Assembly: GCA_903862885.1 (NCBI GenBank)
Contig: CAIOZU010000004.1
Span: forward strand, 62,001 to 126,000
Direction: 5' to 3'
Length of the DNA stretch: 64,000 nt
Source of the DNA: an uncultured Pseudomonadota bacterium
Lineage (GTDB): Bacteria; Pseudomonadota; Gammaproteobacteria; Steroidobacterales; Steroidobacteraceae
This document shows, one piece after another, positions 1 to 8,730 of the stretch. Numbering within the stretch: position 1 is the first letter of the stretch; every line of letters begins with the position of its first letter. Both the position numbers and the translations under genes were made by a program. The notes under the pieces are model-generated. The model was not told the origin of the DNA. It ran no database searches and saw only the letters and a program-made list of their open reading frames with translations.

Positions 1-2
1 TG

Positions 3-1388
3 GCTTCGGGACCGGCCGCGATTCCCTTGCAGCCTGCCACCGCCAGCTACTCGCCGAGCGGCGATCCCCGTGCAGATGCGTTGGCGCCTTCATTAGTCAG
101 CGTCGATTTTCAAATTCCGTACGCCGTGTCCGGTGTCGTGCAGGCGAGTTATCAAGGAACAGGCGTGATCATTGATGCCGCGCGCGGTCTGCTAGTTGCC
201 GATCGCAACACGGTGCCGGTGGCCTTAGGAGAGGTGCGCCTCACTTTCGGTGGTGTCGTCGAAATTCCAGGTCATGTGGAGTATGTGCATCCGCTGCATA
301 ACTTAGTGGTGGTGTCCTACGATCCTAGGCTCATCGGTGCGACGCCTGTCAAAGCAGTGACTTTTTCAAATCGCGAGCTGAAGTCGGGCGAGGATGTGTG
401 GGTGGTGGGGCTTCGGCCTGATCTCAAGGTGATTTCCCAGCAGGCGAAGGTATCGGGTAGCCAGGTCACGCAACTGCCAGCGGCACGCACCTTCGCTTTT
501 CGCGAAGCGTCACTGGAAACGATTACCCTGATTGATGGACCCAACAATTTTGACGGCGTCATTACAGACCGGACAGGTGCGGTGCGCGCGCTTTGGTCCA
601 GTTTTGCCTATGACAGTGGTCATGATGTGCAACAAGAGAATTTAGGTATTCCCTCCGATGTCGTGATGGAGATGGCAGCGGCGGTTCGCTCCTCTTTGCC
701 CTTGCGCTCGCTCGAGATAGAGGCGCAAGTCGTCTCCCTGTCAGTGGGTCGAAGCCTCGGTCTTAGTGAAGAGTGGGTCAAGAAAATAGTGGCACACAGT
801 CCATCTCATCGGCAGCTGTTGGCGGTAAACCGGCTGATCGCCGGCTCGCCAGCGGCAGCGTGTTTGCAGCCCGGTGATCTCCTGTTGTCTATTAACGGCC
901 AGGTCGTGACGCGTCTGAGAGAATTAGAGCTCTCATCCCAAGTGCCCGTAGCGACGGTCATGGTGTGGCGTAATGGCGCTGAGCAGACGCTGGTGATGTC
1001 GACGGTGGTGCCGAATTCAGTAGGGGTTAATCGCGTCGTGCTGTGGGCGGGTGCGACGCTGGAGACGCCTTATCGGGCCTTGTCATCCCAGCGTGGTATC
1101 GCGCCAGAGGGTGTGTTCGTTAGTAGTTTCATTTATGGTTCTCCGGCTACACGTTATGGCTTGTGGTCAGGTCGACGCATTGTGGCGGTTGATGACCAAT
1201 CCACATTAGATCTGGACTCTTTTTTGGCTGCGGTGCGCGGTAGAGAAGACAGGACATCGCTGCGCTTAAAGACCTTGACTTGGAATAATGCGGTGGAAGT
1301 GATTACCTTGAAGCTAGATAATAAGTATTGGCCTACCTATGAACTGACCCGCACGGCAAGTGGTTGGCAGCGTCAGTCGCTTGAATAA
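3..1388 (+). CDS. Nma111/HtrA-like PDZ protein, C-terminal part, cut by the window edge
   Basis: The frame is open to the left edge with no stop, so this is probably the 3' part of a longer gene. The visible 461 residues begin with a trypsin-like barrel (GTGVIIDA, HPLHNLVVVSYDP) in which the catalytic residues are not recognisable: the usual AAH site reads VADRN, and the usual GNSGGP site reads GPNNFDG. Two PDZ-like units follow: one around AGSPAAACLQPGDLLLSING, and a weaker one around GSPATRYGLWSGRRIVAVDD. An active HtrA module followed by a degenerate protease module and PDZ domains is the plan of yeast Nma111 and its bacterial relatives (family knowledge), so the active half may lie upstream of the window. 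This would make it a periplasmic or envelope quality-control protein; the role is inferred. A TTG at 27 is an in-frame possible start, but nothing supports it. Confidence 0.7.
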   Translation, partial: ASGPAAIPLQPATASYSPSGDPRADALAPSLVSVDFQIPYAVSGVVQASYQGTGVIIDAARGLLVADRNTVPVALGEVRLTFGGVVEIPGHVEYVHPLHNLVVVSYDPRLIGATPVKAVTFSNRELKSGEDVWVVGLRPDLKVISQQAKVSGSQVTQLPAARTFAFREASLETITLIDGPNNFDGVITDRTGAVRALWSSFAYDSGHDVQQENLGIPSDVVMEMAAAVRSSLPLRSLEIEAQVVSLSVGRSLGLSEEWVKKIVAHSPSHRQLLAVNRLIAGSPAAACLQPGDLLLSINGQVVTRLRELELSSQVPVATVMVWRNGAEQTLVMSTVVPNSVGVNRVVLWAGATLETPYRALSSQRGIAPEGVFVSSFIYGSPATRYGLWSGRRIVAVDDQSTLDLDSFLAAVRGREDRTSLRLKTLTWNNAVEVITLKLDNKYWPTYELTRTASGWQRQSLE

Positions 1389-1399
1389 GAGACGAAGTC

Positions 1400-2437
1400 A
1401 TGGCCTCATCTGAGTCACTGCCTTCATCGGCTCCCTTAGGCTTAGAAGAGCAGGGTGATCTATTTGGCGTCGCGGTGGAAGCCGATCCAGTCGGCGCGGC
1501 GGTGGTGGCGTCGGACCTTGCGAGCCTTCGACAACAATTGCCACGCACGCTCAGGATGGGGACATCCAGTTGGTCCTTTCCCGGGTGGGCCGGTATTATC
1601 TATGCCAAGCGGGTGGGTGAGCAACTGTTGGCGCGTGAGGGATTGCGGGCCTATGCGCAGCACCCACTGCTCGGTGCCGTCAGTGTGGATCGCAGTTTTT
1701 ATGCGCCGATGACGGCTCAAGAATTCGCGCGCTATGCGGATAAGGTGCCCAACGAGTTTCGTTTTGTGGTGAAAGCGCACGCCGCCTTAATCACACCGCT
1801 CGATCGCAATCTAAGGCGTCCATCGGTGACCGCCGCAGACCATTTCTTAGACAGTGCCTATGCCATCGATCGGGTGATCGCTCCAGCGGTCGATGGGCTG
1901 GGCGAGCACCTAGGGGCGATTCTGTTTCAGTTCTCGCCGCTGGGTGCGCGTTATACGCGTGACCCGCAGCAGTTTGTAGATGCGCTGGGGGAGTTTCTGG
2001 TGAAGCTGCCGCGCGGGCCGCAATACGCGGTTGAGATTCGTAACCGAGAGTTCTTGACGCGGGCCTATACCGATGCCTTAGCCCGCAGTGGCGTTACCCA
2101 CTGTTTTAATGTCCACCCCAGAATGCCGGATGTGCTGCAACAAGCCGATCTGTTGGGGCCCGCGGCCAGTTTGTCCGGTACCGTTGTGGTGCGATGGATG
2201 TTGCATCCGACTCAAGAGTATCAAGCAGCGCGTGAACGCTACTTCCCGTTTGATCGTCTGATCGATCCAGACCCTCACAGTCGAACCACGGTCGCTCAGT
2301 TGCTGCTGCGGCTGCGCGCACAGGGCAATGAGACCATCGTGATTGCCAATAACAAGGCGGAAGGGTCAGCGCCTCTGTCTTTGCTTGCCTTAGCGCGTGA
2401 AGTCGTGGCCAGACAGCCGACCGGGAGTGCGATGTGA
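1400..2437 (+). CDS. DUF72 family protein (YecE-like)
   Basis: The 345-residue product matches the DUF72/YecE family, a TIM-barrel-like fold of unknown biochemical activity found across bacteria and archaea. The barrel starts at LRMGTSSWSFPGW (about residue 51), after a poorly conserved 50-residue N-terminal extension. Further family-like segments are FRFVVKAHAALI, GAILFQFSP and YAVEIRNREF. The C-terminal TIVIANNKAEGSAPLS corresponds to the family's conserved N-N-x-x-x-G-x-A stretch. The stop overlaps the Sua5 start by 4 bases (ATGTGA), so the two are translationally coupled. The start is 12 bases after the preceding stop. No catalytic role can be assigned from sequence. Confidence 0.85.
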   Translation: MASSESLPSSAPLGLEEQGDLFGVAVEADPVGAAVVASDLASLRQQLPRTLRMGTSSWSFPGWAGIIYAKRVGEQLLAREGLRAYAQHPLLGAVSVDRSFYAPMTAQEFARYADKVPNEFRFVVKAHAALITPLDRNLRRPSVTAADHFLDSAYAIDRVIAPAVDGLGEHLGAILFQFSPLGARYTRDPQQFVDALGEFLVKLPRGPQYAVEIRNREFLTRAYTDALARSGVTHCFNVHPRMPDVLQQADLLGPAASLSGTVVVRWMLHPTQEYQAARERYFPFDRLIDPDPHSRTTVAQLLLRLRAQGNETIVIANNKAEGSAPLSLLALAREVVARQPTGSAM

Positions 2438-3390
2438 GCAGCACTATCGACTCCGCAGAGGTGAGTAAGGCCAGCGCTCGACTGACGGCAGGGCAGTTGG
2501 TCGTGTTCCCAACGGAGACAGTCTATGGTCTTGGCGCGGACGCGCGTAATGATCAGGCGGTCCGACAGATCTATGCGCTCAAAGGGCGGCCGCTGGGGCA
2601 CCCATTGATTGTGCATTTGGCGAGTGCCAAACAAATGACGGCATGGGCGCGAGCCATTCCGGCGATCGCTTGGACATTAGCGGATGCCTTTTGGCCCGGA
2701 CCGCTGACCTTGATAGTGCCGCGTGCCCACGGGGTGTCTGATGTCATCACCGGGGGTCAAGACAGTGTGGGTTTGCGAGTGCCCGCCCATCCGGTCGCAC
2801 AGGCCTTGCTGCATGAGTTTGGCGGTGGTGTGGCAGCGCCATCTGCCAATCGCTATGGGCGGGTGAGTCCGACCTGTGTGGCGCATGTGCATGATGAATT
2901 TGGTGGGGCGACGCCTTTCGTGCTGGACGGTGGTGACTGTCAGATTGGTTTGGAGTCGACCATTATTAGTGTGTTGGATGCGCCGCTGCTGTTGCGCCCA
3001 GGTGGCGTCTCTCGAGAAGCGCTCGAAGCAATCATCGGTCCCATTCGTATCGCGCAGGCGGGAGAGGGGCCGAAGGCGCCTGGCATGACGCACATGCATT
3101 ACGCACCGAGCACGCCCCTTCGTTGGATGGCGACGCGCGATTTGCCTGCCGTAGCGGATGGCACGGTCGCGGTGTTGGCGCGCCGGCCCAAGCCCCTAGG
3201 TTTCACTGGCCACTGGCTAGAGGCCAGTACAGACCCTATTCAGTATGGTCATGACCTGTATGCGCAATTAAGGCAACTCGATCGGGTCGGTGCGCGTACG
3301 ATCCTCATCGAGTCAGTGCCTCAGGGTGCGGCTTGGGAGGCGATCGCTGATCGCTTGGGTCGCGCCGCTGCGACTCATCAGAACACTTAA
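2434..3390 (+). CDS. sua5: L-threonylcarbamoyladenylate synthase, Sua5 long form
   Basis: It makes threonylcarbamoyl-AMP from threonine, bicarbonate and ATP, the first step of the universal t6A37 modification of ANN-decoding tRNAs. The YrdC domain shows PTETVYGLGADA (residues 26-37), the nucleotide-binding KGRP (50-53) and APSANRYGRVSPT. At 318 residues this is the two-domain Sua5 form: the linker PGMTHMHYAP (about 216-225) and a C-terminal Sua5 domain are both present, unlike the short TsaC of enterics. Translation starts at GTG inside the DUF72 stop. The Sua5 linker is known to close over the active site. Identification is firm; the coupling to DUF72 has no clear meaning. Confidence 0.93.
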   Translation: MSSTIDSAEVSKASARLTAGQLVVFPTETVYGLGADARNDQAVRQIYALKGRPLGHPLIVHLASAKQMTAWARAIPAIAWTLADAFWPGPLTLIVPRAHGVSDVITGGQDSVGLRVPAHPVAQALLHEFGGGVAAPSANRYGRVSPTCVAHVHDEFGGATPFVLDGGDCQIGLESTIISVLDAPLLLRPGGVSREALEAIIGPIRIAQAGEGPKAPGMTHMHYAPSTPLRWMATRDLPAVADGTVAVLARRPKPLGFTGHWLEASTDPIQYGHDLYAQLRQLDRVGARTILIESVPQGAAWEAIADRLGRAAATHQNT

Positions 3391-3429
3391 ATATTTTAAA
3401 GCCTGCGGGCTCCTTCTTGGGATAACTGT

Positions 3430-4629
3430 GTGACTAAATTTGTGGCTTCAAACCGTACCCGTGATACCCAGACCACTGAGCGGATGGTGGCGCCTTATAC
3501 GCCCTTAGAATTAGAGTCCTTAGTGGCGCGCTACGGCTCGCCTTTAATGATTATCGACTGCGATATCATTCGTGCACAATATCGCGCCTTGCAAGCGGCT
3601 TTGCCGGGTGTGGATTTGCACTACGCTTTAAAACCGTTACCCGAGTTGGCGGTGGTGAAGACTTTAAAAGACTTGGGCTGTTTCTTTGACTTGGCGAGCA
3701 GTGGCGAGGTGGAGTTGGTGCGTCGTGCTGGGGTCGCCCCCGAGCGATGTATCCATACCCATCCCATTAAAACAGACAGTGATATCCGTGATGCCATGCG
3801 GTTCGGAGTGCGAACCTTTGTGGCAGATAATGTAGCTGAGTTGGGTAAATTTGTTAGGCATCGCAAGCGCTGTGATATTTTGCTGCGCATCAGCTTTCGT
3901 GCTGAAGACACGCCGGTCGATCTGTCTAAAAAGTTCGGCTGTGAGCCGCAAGCGGCTTTGACCCTTCTAGATACCGCCAAGCGCCTCGGCTTGCGTGTGG
4001 TCGGGTTCTCTTTTCATGTAGGGTCTCAAACGGCGACACCGGGGACCTATGTGCGGGCGATTGAGACGTGTATCGACCTGATCGATAGGGCTCGGGCCGC
4101 AGGGCATTTGGGTTTGGCGCTTCTGGATATCGGCGGCGGATTCCCGGTGAGCTATCGCGAGCCTATGATGGATATTGAATCATTTTGTGTGCCCATTCGT
4201 GCCGCACTCAGTGCGATGCCTAAAGGTATTCGAGTGATTGCTGAGCCGGGTCGTTTCATTGCCGCCCCATCGGGCACCTGTGTGTCGAGTGTGGTGGGAC
4301 GCGCTGAGCGGGGAGGTCGTTGGTGGTTTTACCTAGATGATGGTGTCTATGGCTCGTTCAGCGGACAGATTTATGATCATGCAATCTATCCGATCGATTG
4401 CCTGAAAACGGATTCGGTGCGTGTACCGGCGGTGTTGGCAGGACCTACCTGTGACAGTATCGATGTAATCGATGAAACCATCGAGTTGCCACTCCTAGAG
4501 GCGGGCGATCTGGTGGTGGGGCGCGTGATGGGCGCTTATAATTCGGCCTCTGCAACGGATTTTAATTTTATTCCGAGGGCGCGGGTGCTCGCGATCAATG
4601 TGACGGCAGATGCGGTCACTGCGAGTTAA
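3430..4629 (+). CDS. PLP fold-III ornithine/lysine-type decarboxylase
   Basis: This is an alanine-racemase-fold decarboxylase related to eukaryotic ornithine decarboxylase. The Schiff-base lysine is Lys68 in HYALKPLP; other signatures are FHVGSQ, LDIGGGFP, EPGRF and the dimer-interface GPTCDSID, where family enzymes have GPTCDGLD. Bacterial members decarboxylate ornithine to putrescine, lysine to cadaverine, or both; the sequence alone does not settle which. The length (399) is normal, with about 18 extra residues before MVAPYTPLE, so an ATG at 3484 is an alternative to the GTG chosen here. A polyamine supply fits the oxidative amine/beta-alanine cluster at 13-19 kb, but the link is only inferred. 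Diaminopimelate decarboxylase is less likely because the ODC-type CDSID motif is present. Confidence 0.85.
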   Translation: MTKFVASNRTRDTQTTERMVAPYTPLELESLVARYGSPLMIIDCDIIRAQYRALQAALPGVDLHYALKPLPELAVVKTLKDLGCFFDLASSGEVELVRRAGVAPERCIHTHPIKTDSDIRDAMRFGVRTFVADNVAELGKFVRHRKRCDILLRISFRAEDTPVDLSKKFGCEPQAALTLLDTAKRLGLRVVGFSFHVGSQTATPGTYVRAIETCIDLIDRARAAGHLGLALLDIGGGFPVSYREPMMDIESFCVPIRAALSAMPKGIRVIAEPGRFIAAPSGTCVSSVVGRAERGGRWWFYLDDGVYGSFSGQIYDHAIYPIDCLKTDSVRVPAVLAGPTCDSIDVIDETIELPLLEAGDLVVGRVMGAYNSASATDFNFIPRARVLAINVTADAVTAS

Positions 4630-4666
4630 CCAAATGCGTGGGTCGTGATGGCTGTGACGTGGGAGT

Positions 4667-5113
4667 GTGCCGGTGTGTGAGCAGAGGGCGGTGTCTTCGC
4701 ACCGACTATGGCGTGTAGCGGCGGGTCTTGCCTGCGCGCTACTCTTGGTGGCTTGCCATCGAGTACCCCAGGTCGCGCAACCGCCGAGTAGAGGTTCGCG
4801 CCTGTATACGGCGCACTGTTTATCCTGCCATCAAGCGCAGGGCCAGGGAGTGTCGGGCATTCAGCCACCCTTGGCAGGCACGCCGGTACCTAACGGTGAC
4901 CCTGAGGTGTTGCTTGCTTGGGTGATGTTTGGTGTGAGGCCTACCGTGCTGCCAGCGGGTCATTATGCGGGGGTAATGCCTCAGTTTAACTATTTAAGCG
5001 ATGCGGACCTGGCGGCCATACTGAGCTATGTGCGCTCAAGCTTTGGCAATCAGTCGAGTGTGATTACAGTAGAGCAAGTGGCCTCCGTGCGCAGTCGGCA
5101 GGCGGCACGCTGA
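4667..5113 (+). CDS. Small lipoprotein c-type cytochrome
   Basis: This 148-residue protein starts with a signal ending in the lipobox LLVAC (Cys30), so it should be lipid-anchored on the periplasmic side. A single haem-binding CLSCH lies at 51-55 and a candidate axial Met in GVMPQFNYLSD near residue 103; the C-terminal DADLAAILSYVRSSFG is the usual last helix of class I cytochromes c. It resembles the monohaem electron-transfer subunits that accompany oxidases and dehydrogenases. No redox enzyme gene is adjacent, so its partner is unknown. The chosen start is GTG; another GTG lies two codons downstream. Confidence 0.85.
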   Translation: MPVCEQRAVSSHRLWRVAAGLACALLLVACHRVPQVAQPPSRGSRLYTAHCLSCHQAQGQGVSGIQPPLAGTPVPNGDPEVLLAWVMFGVRPTVLPAGHYAGVMPQFNYLSDADLAAILSYVRSSFGNQSSVITVEQVASVRSRQAAR

Positions 5114-5145
5114 GGCGGTGTCTTGAGGACAGAACGGGAGAGGCC

Positions 5146-5607
5146 ATGAGCACAGCAATTCATCGTCGCGTGGCGGCACTCAATGCGGGACTTGATGAGG
5201 CGGTGATTGCGCGTGTGCCCAGTGGATGGGTGATTCTTGGTGATCCACAAGTGCGGTTGGGTTATTGCTTGCTACTGCCTGACCCAGTAGTGACAGATCT
5301 CAATGCACTGGCTGCTGCCGAGCGGCAGCAGTTTCTCAGTGACATGACGGCTATCGGCGACGTGTTGCTGTCGGAGCTCTCGGCGACGCGCATGAACTAC
5401 GCCATCTACGGCAATGTTGAACCTGCATTGCATGCGCATCTTTTCCCGCGCCGGCTGGATGAGCCCGCTTTGGAACGTACAGCGCAACCGTGGGCATTGG
5501 ACTGGATTGGGGCGGATGCTTTTTCTGTGGATCGGCATGGACCTTTGTTGAGTCGACTGCGCCGTGCGGTGTGCGCCTCAGTGCCTGGCGCGCGACTCGC
5601 GCGCTAA
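5146..5607 (+). CDS. HIT-superfamily protein with incomplete histidine triad
   Basis: A 153-residue HIT-like protein. The signature region reads ALHAHLFPR, giving His96-x-His98-x-Phe100. In canonical HIT hydrolases the motif is H-x-H-x-H and the middle His is the nucleophile; here the nucleophile position is kept and the third His is Phe. The upstream RMNYAIYGNVEPALH resembles the YN.GN..H lead-in of nucleotide-binding HIT proteins. Likely a nucleotide hydrolase or transferase with altered chemistry, or a binding protein. GGGAGAGG seven bases upstream supports the ATG start. It follows the cytochrome c gene by 32 bases and could share its transcript. Confidence 0.75.
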   Translation: MSTAIHRRVAALNAGLDEAVIARVPSGWVILGDPQVRLGYCLLLPDPVVTDLNALAAAERQQFLSDMTAIGDVLLSELSATRMNYAIYGNVEPALHAHLFPRRLDEPALERTAQPWALDWIGADAFSVDRHGPLLSRLRRAVCASVPGARLAR

Positions 5608-5824
5608 AGGCTGCGCGATTTAACATAAGTCTTGACGGCGGTGGGAGCGCATCAGCGTAGCCGACCTCCGTAGTGACCAAAGCGCCTTTATTTAAGCATT
5701 ATTCAATGCGTTGCGCGCTGCGCTGCGTGATCTGTGCACCATCGCTCACCGGCTGGCTTTTGGCCCCTTCAAACTGGGTTCTGCTTCACGCTTTGTGCGG
5801 CTGCACCGGTGCGACTATAGCGGC

Positions 5825-6421
5825 ATGAACACACCTTTGAAGCAAGCGCCAGCCCCAGATGCCGTGTCTGAGCCATTATTGGCATCGCAGACCGGCCGTT
5901 GGGTCATCCCCACGCGGGATCAGGAGATTACCGCCACCGGTCGTGAGCACTGGGGTACGCGTGCAGCCTTGGGTCGTGCCTTGGGTATTCGGCGTGAAGA
6001 AATAGTGACTAAAGTGTGGCACGCGGTGGGGCGTGTGATTCGGGAGTCACGCAGCGAAGCGGTGTCATTGCCGTCGACCGGTGAAGAAAACCATTACATG
6101 ATTATTATTCGCCCGGCACGCGAGCCTGGCTTTGCGGTGCTGACGCGTCAAAGAATTGATGTCACTAAACTGGTCCCACCGGCCGGCGTGTTGGTGGAGC
6201 TCTTTGGGCTCACACCCACCGAAGTGATTGTCGCCCGATGTGTTGCTCGGGGTGATGAGTTGAGCACGATTGCTGCCGCCCGTGGTAACACCCCGGAGAC
6301 GATCCGTGGTTACGTGAAGAATATTTTGAGAAAGACGGGTTGCGCCAGCCAAAAACAATTGGCAGCGATGTTGTCACGCCTAGCGATGTTGGCTGCACGC
6401 GCTGGCGAATCTAACGAATAA
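5825..6421 (+). CDS. LuxR-type HTH transcriptional regulator
   Basis: The C-terminal 58 residues form a LuxR/GerE helix-turn-helix: FGLTPTEVIVARCVARGD, then STIAAARGNTPETIRGYVKNI (interrupted by no gap) and a final helix SQKQLAAML. The N-terminal 125 residues contain no recognisable receiver or autoinducer domain; YMIIIRPAREPGFAVLTRQRI looks like part of a small sensor or PAS-like fold, as in several orphan LuxR proteins. The start is taken at the ATG giving 198 residues; the open frame extends further upstream with low-complexity translation unlike the rest. No clear ribosome binding site is seen. No kinase or synthase gene adjoins, so the signal and targets are unknown. Confidence 0.75.
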   Translation: MNTPLKQAPAPDAVSEPLLASQTGRWVIPTRDQEITATGREHWGTRAALGRALGIRREEIVTKVWHAVGRVIRESRSEAVSLPSTGEENHYMIIIRPAREPGFAVLTRQRIDVTKLVPPAGVLVELFGLTPTEVIVARCVARGDELSTIAAARGNTPETIRGYVKNILRKTGCASQKQLAAMLSRLAMLAARAGESNE

Positions 6422-6665
6422 GTCGATTGGATATTGGCTGGCTGCGCGTTCTGGCGCGCCACGAGGGCAATGGCTGTGGCACGAGGTCTAGGATCTCGTC
6501 CAGCTAACCCTGCTGCCTTTGCTACCTATAGAGCGCCCTTCTTAGCGTTATATGGCCCCTTTGGGATCGTTCCGGTCGCAAAACCCATGGTGACTCAGAA
6601 TGGGTGCGTTACCATGCGAGCCCCACTCATGACGGCCAACCTAATCGGTCGTCGCCAGGATAGCT

Positions 6666-7907
6666 ATGACTTCCCACGATTCCATTGATTCGCCCCCTCA
6701 ATCCGCCGAACGCACCGTGGCTGATTTTCCCATTCTGCGTTTGAAACGGCAGGAGGAGCGGCGCGTCGCGGCAGGACATTTGTGGGTTTTTAGTAATGAA
6801 GTAGACACCGTCGCCACCCCATTGACCGGCTTTGCTGCCGGTACCGTCGTGGCGGTGCGTTCGGATCGAGATAAGTTTTTAGGCTATGCCTACGTCAACC
6901 CCAATTCCTTGATCGCTGCGCGCATTTTGGGGCGTGAGGCGGGTTTCGCACCAGGGCCTTCGCTGTTGGTGCATCGTCTGCGAGTGGCGATTGCACTCCG
7001 TCAAAAATTGTATGCACTGCCTTACTATCGCTTGGTGCATGGTGAGTCGGATGCCTTGCCGGGTTTAGTGGTGGATCGTTATGGCGAGGTGTTAGTGGTG
7101 CAGATCAGCACCGCCGGTATGGAGGCGCAGAAGGGTGCCATCGTGGCGGCACTGGAGAAAGTGGTTAAACCAGAGGTCATCGTGTTTAAGAATGACTCGG
7201 GTTCCCGTGAGTTAGAGGGCCTGCCGAAGTACATTGAGGCCGCGAAAGGCGAGATACCTGAGCGTGTGACGGTCCTGGAGAATGGCCTGCGATTCACAGC
7301 CCCTTTAGCCACCGGCCAAAAAACCGGCTGGTTTTATGATCAGGCAGGCAATCGCCGCCAGTTTCTGCCGTTAATTAAAGGCGCAGCTCGTGTTCTGGAT
7401 GTGTTTAGTTATGTGGGTGCATGGGCGGTCCCTGCGGCCCGTGATGGCGCTGAGGTCACCTGTATTGACTCTTCCGCTGGTGCGCTAGAGGCGGCAGCAC
7501 TTAACGCCACGGCGAATGGGGTAGCGATTCAAACGGTGAAGGCGGATGCTTTTGAGGCAATGGAGTCGCTGCATGCAGCGCGTGAGAAATTTGATGTGGT
7601 CATTATTGACCCACCGGCTTTTATAAAGCGACGCAAGGACGCGCCAAAGGGTGAGGCCGCGTATAAGCGCTTAAACCAATTAGCGATGCAGTTGTTGCCT
7701 AGGGATGGTTTGTTAATTTCCTGCTCATGCTCCTATCATTTAGAGACAGGCGCCTTGCTGGATGCGATCCAAAAAGGCGGCCGACATTTAGGACGATTTG
7801 TACAGGTGATCGGTACCGGCGGACAGGCGCCTGATCATCCCATTCATCCGGCCATTCCGGAAACGCGCTACTTGAAGTCATTTTTATGTCGCGTCACCCA
7901 TGAGTGA
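6666..7907 (+). CDS. rlmI: 23S rRNA (cytosine-C5) methyltransferase RlmI family
   Basis: This 413-residue protein has the RlmI/RlmO layout: an N-terminal PUA domain (RRVAAGHLWVFSNEV, then a beta-rich stretch to about residue 90), a middle EEHD-like domain, and a Rossmann methyltransferase. Visible are QKTGWFYDQAGNRR, the SAM-binding RVLDVFSYVGAWAV, DPPAFIKRR (motif IV) and SCSCSYHL, which carries the catalytic Cys. E. coli RlmI makes m5C1962 in 23S rRNA. The start is the ATG after CAGGATAGCT. A short spurious frame overlaps the 5' end. The 244 bases upstream of it hold nothing I can support. Confidence 0.92.
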   Translation: MTSHDSIDSPPQSAERTVADFPILRLKRQEERRVAAGHLWVFSNEVDTVATPLTGFAAGTVVAVRSDRDKFLGYAYVNPNSLIAARILGREAGFAPGPSLLVHRLRVAIALRQKLYALPYYRLVHGESDALPGLVVDRYGEVLVVQISTAGMEAQKGAIVAALEKVVKPEVIVFKNDSGSRELEGLPKYIEAAKGEIPERVTVLENGLRFTAPLATGQKTGWFYDQAGNRRQFLPLIKGAARVLDVFSYVGAWAVPAARDGAEVTCIDSSAGALEAAALNATANGVAIQTVKADAFEAMESLHAAREKFDVVIIDPPAFIKRRKDAPKGEAAYKRLNQLAMQLLPRDGLLISCSCSYHLETGALLDAIQKGGRHLGRFVQVIGTGGQAPDHPIHPAIPETRYLKSFLCRVTHE

Positions 7908-7929
7908 CCCACAATCTTAGGCTAATGCG

Positions 7930-8691
7930 ATGGATGCTGATCTGGCGTTGCGGGCGATTGGTCGGGCCCTCTTCTTTCCTCCCTTCGGCCCGCTGTTACT
8001 GGCGGGCGTTGGCATTTGGCTGCTGAATCGAATGGCCGTGGAGCGCTTGGCGCGGGTGATGATCTGGGTGGGCTTGGGTGGACTCGCTTTATTATCGATC
8101 CCTGTGGTGAGCGATCAATTATCGCGCTCGGTGGAGGCTTTCCCGCCGCTGACGACGCGATTACCCGCAGCGGATGTCATCGTGGTCTTAGGGGGTGGCG
8201 TACGCTTATCGGGGGTTGGGCCCTTAGGGGCAACCCTTTATCCGATGAGTCTCGAGCGCCTGGCGGGGGGTGCGATGTTAGTGAGGCAAACGAGCCTGCC
8301 GCTGTTGCTCTCGGGGGGGCGTCTGGAGTCCGGACCACCGGAGGCGGATCTTATGCAAGTGACTTTGCAGCAAACCTTTGGTCTGACCGCACGCTTTATA
8401 GAGAATACCTCACGCACCACCCATGAAAATGCGCGGCATAGTGCGCAACTGCTGCTGCCTAGAGGGCTTAAGCGGGTGTTATTGGTGACCTCCGCGCTGC
8501 ACATGCGTCGGGCGGAAGCCGAGTTTAAGGCGGCCGGATTTACCGTGATTCCAGCCCCCGTGGGCGTGGTCGGCCCGGCTCATTACGACTTATCGATGTG
8601 GTTGCCTAAGACGCAGGCCTTAGATCGCAGTTATCAGGCGCTAGATGAAAGCGTGGGTTATGGGGTCGCGTGGGTCAATCTGCACCACTGA
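7930..8691 (+). CDS. ElyC/YdcF-type DUF218 inner-membrane protein
   Basis: The 253-residue protein begins with two hydrophobic segments (about 14-30 and 37-56), followed by a DUF218 domain: DVIVVLGGGVRLSG, LLLSGGRLESGPPEAD, ENTSRTTHENARHSAQLL and LLVTSALHMRRAEAEF. ElyC in E. coli affects envelope integrity and peptidoglycan assembly through the lipid carrier, and SanA/YdcF are paralogues. The domain architecture fits ElyC best, with the catalytic-like domain probably periplasmic. It lies between rlmI (22 bases upstream) and lgt (39 bases downstream), both co-directional. Exact biochemical activity is unknown for the family. Confidence 0.82.
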   Translation: MDADLALRAIGRALFFPPFGPLLLAGVGIWLLNRMAVERLARVMIWVGLGGLALLSIPVVSDQLSRSVEAFPPLTTRLPAADVIVVLGGGVRLSGVGPLGATLYPMSLERLAGGAMLVRQTSLPLLLSGGRLESGPPEADLMQVTLQQTFGLTARFIENTSRTTHENARHSAQLLLPRGLKRVLLVTSALHMRRAEAEFKAAGFTVIPAPVGVVGPAHYDLSMWLPKTQALDRSYQALDESVGYGVAWVNLHH

Positions 8692-8730
8692 TCTCGGCTC
8701 GCGGCTCAGATTTCGTTACACTTCACCCAC

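Noticed and set aside
3390-3429. AGCC-TGCG-GGCT hairpin after sua5 as a terminator
   Set aside because: A four-base stem and an interrupted pyrimidine tail are too weak to call.
5793-5821. TTGTGC and TATAGC with 17-base spacing as a promoter for the LuxR-type gene
   Set aside because: Transcription would begin after the chosen ATG, so it cannot serve that start; no conserved later start is evident.
6434-6688. An 84-codon open frame before rlmI
   Set aside because: Non-ATG start, no ribosome binding site, no family resemblance, and its end overlaps the rlmI start.
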